Of a stretch of DNA of 64,000 nucleotides, positions 18,349-25,018 are shown one piece after another. Origin of the DNA: Micromonospora avicenniae. Its GTDB lineage: Bacteria > Actinomycetota > Actinomycetes > Mycobacteriales > Micromonosporaceae. The translations under genes and the position numbers were made by a program. Position 1 is the stretch's first letter, and each line of letters begins with the position of its first letter. A model generated the notes under the pieces. That model saw nothing but the letters and a program-made list of their open reading frames with translations. It was not told the origin of the DNA and made no database searches. The stretch covers positions 186,001 to 250,000 of the forward strand of contig NZ_FTNF01000007.1 in NCBI RefSeq assembly GCF_900156065.1, written 5' to 3'.

Positions 18349-18355
18349 GGTCCGC

Positions 18356-19195
18356 TCAGGAGTGGCCGTACGGCTCCGCCGGCTCGGCCCCCTCGACCGA
18401 CCCGGGAGCACGGCTGACCGCGACGGCCTCCACCGCGCTGTCGTCGTACACGGTTGGCATCTCGTCGACGGCCGTCTCGGCCGCCTCGATGAGCGTCTCC
18501 GAGTGCGCGCCACAGCCGTGGTCGGCGCTCACCACCCGACCGTCGTCCGGGGCGTAGAAGTTGCCGCATGCCCCGAAGGCCTGCCGGAGCTGCCCGGCCA
18601 GCGGCAGATAGAAGCCGCAGGTGCCACACCGGGCCGCCGCGGGCGCGGCCGTGGAGATCGGCGCCGAGGGGCCGTGTTCGCCGTCGTACCAGCGCTGGGC
18701 GGCCTCGGCGCGCCCCTCGCGGGAAAGCACCCGGGCCCGGCCCAGGCCGAGCTCCCAGGCGGTCTCCTCGACCGCCGGATCGTCGGAGAGCAGGTAACCG
18801 GGCGCGAGCCGCTCGTCGTCCGGCGGAGTGGGCAGCAGGTCACCCGGACCCAGGTCGCCCGGCTTGAGCCGCTCCTGCCAGGGCAGCCAACCGGGGGCGA
18901 GCAGCGCGTCGGTGCCGGGCAGCAGGACGGTCTCGCAGATGGTCACGTTGCGGCTGCGGGGCACCCGGGTGACGGTGACCGCCCAACGCCAGCCGCGGTA
19001 ACCGGCGAGCCGGCACTCGAAGTAGTGCGTGACGAGCCGTTCGCCCTCAGCGACCGCCTGGAGATGCTCGCCGACGTCGGAGGCGTCCACCTCGGTGATG
19101 CCGGCGCGGGCCACCTCGACGGCGGCGGCGCAGACCTGGTCGAGACGGGCGGCACGGGTGGAGGCGGGCCTGGTCACCAGACCATTGTTCCCCAT
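18356..19195 (-). CDS. DUF3027 protein with four-cysteine segment
   Basis: The protein of about 279 residues matches DUF3027. It has an N-terminal helical region (AARLDQVCAAAVEVARAGIT), a central part with YFECRLAGYRGWRWAVTVTR, and PGWLPWQERLKPGDLGPGDL. A late cysteine-rich stretch, ARCGTCGFYLPLAG then FGACGNFYAPDDG and ADHGCGAHSE, could bind a metal ion. The biological role is unknown. The ATG at 19195 was used; a GTG at 19177 is also possible because neither has a clear ribosome-binding site. It is divergent from the MFS gene at 19283. Confidence 0.8.
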   Translation of the reverse strand: MGNNGLVTRPASTRAARLDQVCAAAVEVARAGITEVDASDVGEHLQAVAEGERLVTHYFECRLAGYRGWRWAVTVTRVPRSRNVTICETVLLPGTDALLAPGWLPWQERLKPGDLGPGDLLPTPPDDERLAPGYLLSDDPAVEETAWELGLGRARVLSREGRAEAAQRWYDGEHGPSAPISTAAPAAARCGTCGFYLPLAGQLRQAFGACGNFYAPDDGRVVSADHGCGAHSETLIEAAETAVDEMPTVYDDSAVEAVAVSRAPGSVEGAEPAEPYGHS

Positions 19196-19282
19196 GCGTA
19201 CGCGACCGGCGACGGGGACTCCCCGAGACCTTCTGCTCAACTGGTGCGGCACACCCGGATCCGATGGGCGAGGATGGTGCAC

Positions 19283-20896
19283 ATGCCGCTGTCATCCCGC
19301 CCTGAGCGGTCCGTCCTCGGGCGGACCGTGGGCACCGGCATCCGCTTCGTCCGGCTGCTGCTGCGCGGTTCGATCGGCAGCAGCCGCTGGGTGACCCGGC
19401 GCGCCGGCCGGGCCCGGGCCCGGGGCGCGGGTGGCGAGGCCGGCATGGTGCGCCTCTTCGACCTGCACGCGCTCTCCTGCGCCGGGGACACCCTGATCGC
19501 CATCGGCCTGGCAGGGACGATCTTCTTCAACGTCCCGCTCGGCGAGGCGCGCAGCAAGGTGGCGCTCTACCTGCTGGTGACCATGGTGCCGTTCGCCATG
19601 CTCGCCCCGGTGGTGGGCCCGCTGCTCGACCACTTCCGCCACGGTCGCCGGTACGCGCTGGCCACCACCATGCTCGGCCGCGCCTTCCTGGCCTGGCTGA
19701 TCAGCGACTACATCCACGGCTTCGGGCTCTATCCGGCGGCCTTCGGGGTGTTGGCGCTCTCCCGGGCGTACGGAGTCGCCCGCTCGGCCGCGGTGCCGAG
19801 GCTGCTGCCGGAGGGGCTCGGCCTGTCCCAGGTCGGCGCACGGGCCAGCGTCTACGGCACGGTGGCCGGTGGCCTGGTCGCCCCGATCGGACTGGCCGCC
19901 TTCTGGTTCGGGCCGCAGTGGCCGTTGCGGGTCGCGTCGGTGATCTTCCTGGTCGGCATGGTGATCTCGCTGCGGCTGCCGCCCAAGGCCGACTCGGAAC
20001 CGCCGGAACGAGTGCCCCGCCCGCTGCGGGCGCTGTTCAGCCGTCGCCGTAACGGAGACCGACCGCTCGGTCGGGGGAGGCCGGCGGGCCGGCTGGTGAT
20101 CGCCACCCTGATCGGAGCGGCCGCCCTGCGCGCGGTCTACGGGTTCCTGCTGCTCTTCCTCGCCTTCGCCATCAAGAAGGGCGACCTCACGACGGCCGCG
20201 TTCGGCCGCGAACTCACCGACGAGGCGGCCCTGGGCCTGGTCGGCGGGGCGCTGGTCGTGGGTACCTTCCTGGCCACCGCGATCGGCACCCGGCTACGGA
20301 TCCACCGGCCGACCGCCATCCAGTCCAGCAGCATGATCATCGTGGCCGGTGTCGCGGTGCTCGCCGTGGTGAAGTTCTCGCTTCCCATGGTTGCCCTGTT
20401 CTGCCTGGTCGCCGCCCTGTTCAGCGGCATCGCCAAGCTCGCCGTGGACGCGTCGATCCAGGAGCGGATTCCGGAGCGGCTACGGGCCAGTTCCTTCGCG
20501 CACTCCGAGACGGTGCTGATGCTCGCGTTCGTCCTCGGCGGCGGGCTCGGGTTGGTTCCCTTCGACGGCCGGACCGGCATCGCGGTCGCCGGTGGAGTGG
20601 GCGTACTGGCCGCCATCCGGGGTCTGCTGGTCGCCGGCCGGCTCCGCGGCGAGCGTCTGGTCGGCCGTCCACTCGGCGACGACGAGTTGGCCGAGGCGGA
20701 GGAGGCGGCACCGGAGGCCGATGACCCACGTCCCACGTCACCCGCCCCGGCACCCAGCGAGACGGCGGGCTACGAACCAGGTCCCACCGCCACCGCCCCG
20801 CCCGGCTACCACCTCTACCGCCCCTCCCCGTCCGTCGCCGGGCCGGGCGGGAGCGACGAGGAGAGCCACCGGGAACCACGCGGACCGCTGTCGTGA
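19283..20896 (+). CDS. MFS-type membrane protein upstream of mqnB
   Basis: The 537-residue protein has a basic N-terminus of about 45 residues and roughly 12 membrane segments (for example VALYLLVTMVPFAMLAPVVG and ALRAVYGFLLLFLAFAI). A disordered acidic/Pro-rich tail of about 75 residues follows from ELAEAEEAAPEADDP. It resembles MFS transporters; the substrate is unknown. The stop codon overlaps the mqnB GTG (GTGA at 20893-20896), so the two are translationally coupled. The ATG at 19283 has GAGG nine bases upstream; an ATG at 19274 is an alternative. Confidence 0.8.
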   Translation: MPLSSRPERSVLGRTVGTGIRFVRLLLRGSIGSSRWVTRRAGRARARGAGGEAGMVRLFDLHALSCAGDTLIAIGLAGTIFFNVPLGEARSKVALYLLVTMVPFAMLAPVVGPLLDHFRHGRRYALATTMLGRAFLAWLISDYIHGFGLYPAAFGVLALSRAYGVARSAAVPRLLPEGLGLSQVGARASVYGTVAGGLVAPIGLAAFWFGPQWPLRVASVIFLVGMVISLRLPPKADSEPPERVPRPLRALFSRRRNGDRPLGRGRPAGRLVIATLIGAAALRAVYGFLLLFLAFAIKKGDLTTAAFGRELTDEAALGLVGGALVVGTFLATAIGTRLRIHRPTAIQSSSMIIVAGVAVLAVVKFSLPMVALFCLVAALFSGIAKLAVDASIQERIPERLRASSFAHSETVLMLAFVLGGGLGLVPFDGRTGIAVAGGVGVLAAIRGLLVAGRLRGERLVGRPLGDDELAEAEEAAPEADDPRPTSPAPAPSETAGYEPGPTATAPPGYHLYRPSPSVAGPGGSDEESHREPRGPLS

Positions 20897-21543
20897 GCGG
20901 TCTGCTGGTGGTCACCGCCGTACCCGCCGAGGCGGACGCGATCCGGGCGGGTCTCGCCGACCCGACGGTGACCGTGACCCCGGTCGGTGTGGGGCCGGCG
21001 GTCGCCGCCGCGGCCACCGCCCGCGCGCTGGCGCTCGCCGAGGTGGCCGGACAGCCGTACCGCGCGGTGATCAGCGCCGGGGTGGCCGGCGGCTTCGCCG
21101 GCCGGGTCCCGGTCGGCGGCACGGTGCTGGGCACCGCGAGCATCGCCGCCGACCTCGGGGCCGAGGCCCCGGAGGGTTTCATCCCGATCGACGCGCTGGG
21201 CATGCCGCCCGCCCTGCTGGGCGGCGGCAGCACCATCGTCGCCGACCCGGAACTGCTGGCCGCGCTCCGCGCCGCCCTGCCGGACGCCGTGATCGGGCCG
21301 GTCCTCACGGTCAACACGGTGACCGGCACCGCGGTGAGCACCGAACTGCTCTCCAAGCGCCACCCGGACGCCGTGGCCGAGGCGATGGAGGGGTACGGCG
21401 TGGCGGTGGCCGCCGCTCAGGCCGGCCTCCCCTTCGCCGAGCTGCGTGCGATCTCCAACCCGATCGGCCCCCGCGATCGCAATTCGTGGCGGATGCGGGA
21501 AGCGCTCGCCGCCCTGACCGAGGCCGCCCCGGCCCTGACCTGA
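20893..21543 (+). CDS. mqnB: Futalosine hydrolase
   Basis: The 216-residue protein belongs to the nucleoside phosphorylase-like fold with LLVVTAVPAEADAIRAGL at the start, VGVGPAVAAAATARAL, and the ISAGVAGGFAG loop. The substrate region is VNTVTGTAVSTELLSKRHPD, and AEAMEGYGVAVAAAQAGLPF carries the glutamate that contacts ribose. It cleaves futalosine to release hypoxanthine and dehypoxanthine futalosine in the futalosine menaquinone pathway. It is coupled to the upstream MFS gene by a 4-bp overlap. mqnD follows 1.5 kb away with an opposite-strand gene between. Confidence 0.9.
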   Translation: MSGLLVVTAVPAEADAIRAGLADPTVTVTPVGVGPAVAAAATARALALAEVAGQPYRAVISAGVAGGFAGRVPVGGTVLGTASIAADLGAEAPEGFIPIDALGMPPALLGGGSTIVADPELLAALRAALPDAVIGPVLTVNTVTGTAVSTELLSKRHPDAVAEAMEGYGVAVAAAQAGLPFAELRAISNPIGPRDRNSWRMREALAALTEAAPALT

Positions 21544-21583
21544 GCGCGAACCCAGCCCTGACCTGAGCACGAAGGTGGAAGGG

Positions 21584-22453
21584 TCAGGCGCGGTTGAACC
21601 GCAGCGCCGCCGGCCGGCTCGCCTCGAGGCGGAACCCGCAAGCCAACAACAAGTCGATGCCGGGGCCGTCGGCGACCGCATGGGCGGTGACGATGCCTTG
21701 ATCACGCATCCCGCCGACGAGTGCCTCGACCAGTCGCCGCCCGATGCCCAGACGGCGGTAGCTGAACGCCACGAGGATCCCGTCGAGCACCATCTCCCGC
21801 TCGGATTCGCGCCCGTGCCCGTACATCAGGTGCGGGTTCCGCTCGTGGGCCCGTAGCTCGCCGGCGAGTTCGCCATCCGGCAGCTCGGCGACGAACCGCC
21901 AGCCGGTGGGCGGCACGTCCGCGCCGGTCACCCGGCGTATCCGAACGGTCCGCCGCACCGTCTCGCGTCGGCGTCGGTTGTCGCGGTAGCGCCGGTTCCG
22001 CTCGTAGGTCGCCGGTGGGAGAGGCAGTGGATACCGCTCGGGTGGCAGCTTGTACCAGTCGGCCCACCAGGCTCCGGGCCAGTCACGTGGCTCACGGACC
22101 TCCCATACGTCCAGATGCGCCGGGTACCGCCGCCCCGCCTCGTCCCGCAGCTCGTCGTGCGGCACGGCAGACACCGGCAACACCTCGGCTGGCGCCGCAA
22201 CTCCCGGCGCCGCCCCTGAGGCACCGGGTTTCTCCCCGGCGCGTACCCCGATCGCGAGGTCGCCGCCGGCGGCCCGCACCAGGCGCTCGACCGTGCGGAA
22301 CCTCGGGTCTCTCGCCCGGCCGGACTCGATACGCGCCAAGGTCGCCTGCGGTACGCCCGACCGCTGGGCCAACTCCCGTTGGCTCAGATCCGCCCTGCGG
22401 CGCAGGGCCCGCAGCGCCCTACCCAGCTCGACCGTGTCCACCAGTTCACCCAC
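21584..22453 (-). CDS. XRE-type HTH regulator fused to a GNAT acetyltransferase domain
   Basis: The protein of about 289 residues starts with a Cro/CI-type helix-turn-helix (ALRALRRRADLSQRELAQ, then GVPQATLARIESGRARDPRF). A linker rich in aromatic residues follows (WWADWYKLPPERYPLP). The C-terminal half looks like a GNAT domain: LDGILVAFSYRRLGIGRRLV has the R/Q-x-x-G-x-G/A acetyl-CoA loop in variant form, and a final ACGFRLEASRPAALRFNRA strand. It may sense or modify a small molecule or protein and control genes; no target is known. The start is uncertain: GTG 22453 is used, but the frame extends to an ATG at 22528 over the DnaA boxes. Confidence 0.72.
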   Translation of the reverse strand: MGELVDTVELGRALRALRRRADLSQRELAQRSGVPQATLARIESGRARDPRFRTVERLVRAAGGDLAIGVRAGEKPGASGAAPGVAAPAEVLPVSAVPHDELRDEAGRRYPAHLDVWEVREPRDWPGAWWADWYKLPPERYPLPLPPATYERNRRYRDNRRRRETVRRTVRIRRVTGADVPPTGWRFVAELPDGELAGELRAHERNPHLMYGHGRESEREMVLDGILVAFSYRRLGIGRRLVEALVGGMRDQGIVTAHAVADGPGIDLLLACGFRLEASRPAALRFNRA

Positions 22454-22503
22454 GAACCGATGCTCATCAACGGCGCCCCCGTAATCAACACCCGCTCCAC
22501 TCC

Positions 22504-22556
22504 TGTGGATAAAACTGTGGATAACCATGTGGACGGCTCGGGGAGCGGTGGACAGA
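22504..22556. promoter_or_regulatory. Cluster of DnaA boxes
   Basis: tgtggataa occurs at 22504-22512 and again at 22516-22524, each the exact complement of the DnaA box TTATCCACA. Weaker matches follow: tgtggacgg at 22528-22536 and ggtggacag near 22548-22556, both related to the actinobacterial TTGTCCACA form. The stretch lies in front of the HTH-GNAT gene. Confidence 0.75.
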
Positions 22557-22810
22557 AGCCGCACCGCGCCCGACGCACTGTGGCCACGCCAAGTCGAACA
22601 TGCGTTCCGGCGACGCTTTAGAGGTGACTCGTCTATGTCATCGCTTCGCGCGACGGCCGACCTTCCGCCTGCTCGGGCGCTGCGACCGCGTCCCCCGACC
22701 ACTCCGCGCCACGCCCACTCACTCCACCACGGGGCGCACCCGACCACTGTTCTCAGCCGATGCCTGCGCGGACCCGCTCAATGTGTGCAACGGTCACCGA
22801 CCCGGCACCT

Positions 22811-22890
22811 GCTGTCCGCGTGCTCGGTGCCCGGTGCCCGTGCCTCGTGCGCTGTCCGCGTGCTCGGTGCCCTGTGCCCGTGCGCTGCCC
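22811..22890. repeat. Two-unit 40-bp tandem repeat
   Basis: Units at 22811-22850 and 22851-22890 share gctgtccgcgtgctcggtgc and nearly all following bases, ending gtgcccgtgc; a degenerate third copy begins near 22884. No gene covers it. Confidence 0.75.
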
Positions 22891-23072
22891 GCGTTCGTGC
22901 TGCGCTGCCTGCATGCTCGCGCTGAGCTGTCCGCGAATCGCCTACGACATCAGCTCCAAAGGTTGCGCGCCACAGTTACGCTCGCCGGCTCAGCCTCCGA
23001 TCCGCTCAACCGCGCGGCGGCGGCGCGTCACACCCCCAGGGGCCGGTTCAGACGGTCGTGCCGGCACGGGGC

Positions 23073-23078
23073 TACGGT
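23073..23078 (+). promoter_or_regulatory. TACGGT -10 box, leaderless start of mqnD
   Basis: TACGGT ends 7 nt before the GTG at 23085, consistent with transcription starting at the start codon. A GGTGGGG stretch between them could also act as a ribosome-binding site. Confidence 0.45.
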
Positions 23079-23084
23079 GGGGTC

Positions 23085-23915
23085 GTGGCGCTCTCGTTGG
23101 CATTCTCGCCCTGCCCCAACGACACCTTCATCTTCCACGCCCTGGTGCACGGCCGCGTGGCCGGCGCTCCGCCGGTCGACGTGACCTACGCCGATGTGGA
23201 CGTCACCAACACCGCGGCCGAGCGCGGGGCGTTCGACCTGGTGAAGGTGAGCTACGCGGCACTGCCGTGGCTGCTGGACAAATACCACCTGCTGCCCTGC
23301 GGTGGGGCGCTGGGCCGGGGCTGCGGCCCGCTGGTGCTCACCCGCGGTGACCGTACCGACCTCTCGGGCGCGACAGTGGCGGTCCCCGGCGACCGCACCA
23401 CCGCGTACCTGCTCTTCCGGCTCTGGGCGGCCGACCGCCCGCCGGCGCGGATCGAGGTGGTTCCGTTCCACGAGATCATGCCCGGCGTGGCCGCCGGCCG
23501 GTACGACGCCGGCCTGGTCATCCACGAGGCCCGGTTCACCTACCACCGGCACGGCCTGACCGCCCTGGTCGACCTCGGCGAGTGGTGGGAGGCCGACACC
23601 GGCCTCCCCATCCCGCTCGGCGCGATCCTGGCCCGGCGTGGCGTGGTCGACCCGGAGGCCGCCGCCGGATGGATCCGCGAGTCCGTACGGCAGGCCTGGG
23701 CCGACCCGGCCGCCAGCCGCGAATATGTGCTCTCGCACGCCCAGGAGATGGAACTCGACGTGGTGGACCGGCACATCGGTCTCTACGTCAACGAGTTCTC
23801 CGCCGACCTGGGGGATGCGGGATTCGCCGCGGTGGACGCGCTGCTGGGCCGGGCCGCCGCCGCCGGGCTGGTGCCTCAGACCTCCAACTCGCGCGCCACC
23901 GCGTGGACCAGCTGA
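23085..23915 (+). CDS. mqnD: 1,4-dihydroxy-6-naphthoate synthase
   Basis: The 276-residue protein matches MqnD. It contains LAFSPCPNDTFIFHALVHGR at the start, VSYAALPWLL, LGRGCGPLVL, and AGLVIHEARFTYHRHGL, which carries the active-site His. The fold is that of a periplasmic-binding-protein-like cytosolic enzyme that opens cyclic dehypoxanthine futalosine to dihydroxynaphthoate in menaquinone synthesis. The GTG at 23085 matches the conserved N-terminus. The last 40 bp overlap the end of the convergent cold-shock gene. Confidence 0.92.
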   Translation: MALSLAFSPCPNDTFIFHALVHGRVAGAPPVDVTYADVDVTNTAAERGAFDLVKVSYAALPWLLDKYHLLPCGGALGRGCGPLVLTRGDRTDLSGATVAVPGDRTTAYLLFRLWAADRPPARIEVVPFHEIMPGVAAGRYDAGLVIHEARFTYHRHGLTALVDLGEWWEADTGLPIPLGAILARRGVVDPEAAAGWIRESVRQAWADPAASREYVLSHAQEMELDVVDRHIGLYVNEFSADLGDAGFAAVDALLGRAAAAGLVPQTSNSRATAWTS

Positions 23916-24262
23916 GCGATCTTCTGCGCGGTCTTCCGGTCGGGGAAGCGACCCCGGCGCAGGTCCGGCTGAACCTTCGCCTCAAGCACCTTGATCATGT
24001 CCTCGACGAGGCCGTGCAGCTCCTCCGCCGGCCGGCGGCGCAGCTCGGCCATCGACGGCGGCGCCTCCAGCAGCTTGACCCCCATCGCCTGCGCACCGCG
24101 TCGGCTGTCGACCACACTGAAGTCGATTCGCTGGCCACCCTTGAGGTCGGTGACACCCGCCGGTAGCGCGCCCTTCGGCAGGAACACGTCGCCACCCTCG
24201 TCACTGGTGACGAAACCGTATCCCTTGGCCGCGTCGTACCACTTCACTCGACCCGTAGGCAC
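23876..24262 (-). CDS. Cold-shock-domain protein with C-terminal extension
   Basis: The first 65 residues are a cold-shock domain: GRVKWYDAAKGYGFVTSDEGGDVF includes RNP-1 (KGYGFV) and an RNP-2-like DVFLP. About 60 further residues form charged helices (RRPAEELHGLVEDMIKVLEA). This is the longer CspB-like form of actinobacteria rather than the 67-residue CspA. It should bind single-stranded nucleic acid. It ends inside the mqnD coding region (40-bp tail-to-tail overlap), so the two transcripts must be antisense there. Confidence 0.88.
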   Translation of the reverse strand: MPTGRVKWYDAAKGYGFVTSDEGGDVFLPKGALPAGVTDLKGGQRIDFSVVDSRRGAQAMGVKLLEAPPSMAELRRRPAEELHGLVEDMIKVLEAKVQPDLRRGRFPDRKTAQKIAQLVHAVARELEV

Positions 24263-24290
24263 CTGAGATCCCCTGCTTCGTTTGAGACGT

Positions 24291-24914
24291 TTACTGCTCC
24301 AAGGCTAGCTGGATCATGCGCTCCAGTGCCCCTGGGAATCCGGTGAGATCATCGAGCACCACTTCCGCGCCCGCCGTCCGCAGCTCATCGGCCGAACAAG
24401 GGCCGGTCGCCACGCCGATCCCCGGCACGCCGGCCGTCTCCGCGGCGACCATGTCCGCCACATGATCACCGACGTAGTGGGTCGCGCCGTGCTCGCGCAG
24501 GGCGGTGGCCTTCTCCTCGGCGAAGAGGTCACCGGCCACCTCGTCCACCGCCAGTCCGAGGTGATCCAGGTGCAGCCGGGCCAGCCGGCCGAGCTTGGAC
24601 GTGACCACGAGCACGCGCCCGCCCCGCGCCCGGACCACCTCGATCGCCTCGCGGGCGCCGGGCAGCGGGACGGTCGGGGTGATCGCGTACGCCGGGTAGA
24701 GCTCCCGGAAGATCGACACTGCCGGCTCGACCTGCTCCGGCGGGAACCACCGGGCGATCTCGGAGCGCAGCGGCGGCCCGAGGCGGGACACCGCCGCGTC
24801 CGCGTCGACCGGCACCCCGGTGCGCGCCGTGAGCGCCCGGTACGTGGCAGCGATGCCGGGGCGCGAGTCGACCAGGGTCATGTCGAGATCGAACCCGACC
24901 GTCAGTAGGGGCAT
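24291..24914 (-). CDS. HAD-family phosphatase (phosphoglycolate phosphatase-like)
   Basis: The 207-residue protein has the HAD motifs: VGFDLDMTLVDSRPG (motif I, both Asp), VLVVTSKLGRLARLH (motif II), and HYVGDHVADMVAAETAGVPG (motif IV). A cap domain lies between motifs I and II. Phosphoglycolate phosphatases share this plan, but the substrate cannot be assigned. The ATG at 24914 (MPLLTVGFD) is used; the longer ORF runs into the promoter of the divergent helicase-associated gene. It lies 28 bp upstream of the cold-shock gene on the same strand. Confidence 0.82.
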   Translation of the reverse strand: MPLLTVGFDLDMTLVDSRPGIAATYRALTARTGVPVDADAAVSRLGPPLRSEIARWFPPEQVEPAVSIFRELYPAYAITPTVPLPGAREAIEVVRARGGRVLVVTSKLGRLARLHLDHLGLAVDEVAGDLFAEEKATALREHGATHYVGDHVADMVAAETAGVPGIGVATGPCSADELRTAGAEVVLDDLTGFPGALERMIQLALEQ

Positions 24915-25018
24915 GCGGAGAACGTACCGGCCGGGCCCACAGCGCTCCGGAGGCCGGTGCCCGGTGAGCCAGCCGGACGTCCGAGGGGCGGGAGCACCCT
25001 GGGCCGGGCTAGCGTGGA

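Larger units (their letters stand above)
22454..23084. other. Intergenic region with DnaA boxes and a 40-bp tandem repeat
   Basis: No gene is supported between the HTH-GNAT gene and mqnD. The left part holds two perfect DnaA boxes and two weaker ones. The middle (22811-22890) is a two-unit 40-bp tandem repeat. The right end carries the TACGGT -10 box of mqnD. Open frames here translate to low-complexity Ala/Arg/Pro sequence. Confidence 0.6.

Noticed and set aside
22504..22524. Possible chromosomal replication origin
   Set aside because: Only two perfect and two weak DnaA boxes occur, with no AT-rich unwinding element or dnaA/dnaN/gyrB genes nearby; a regulatory or titration site is more likely.
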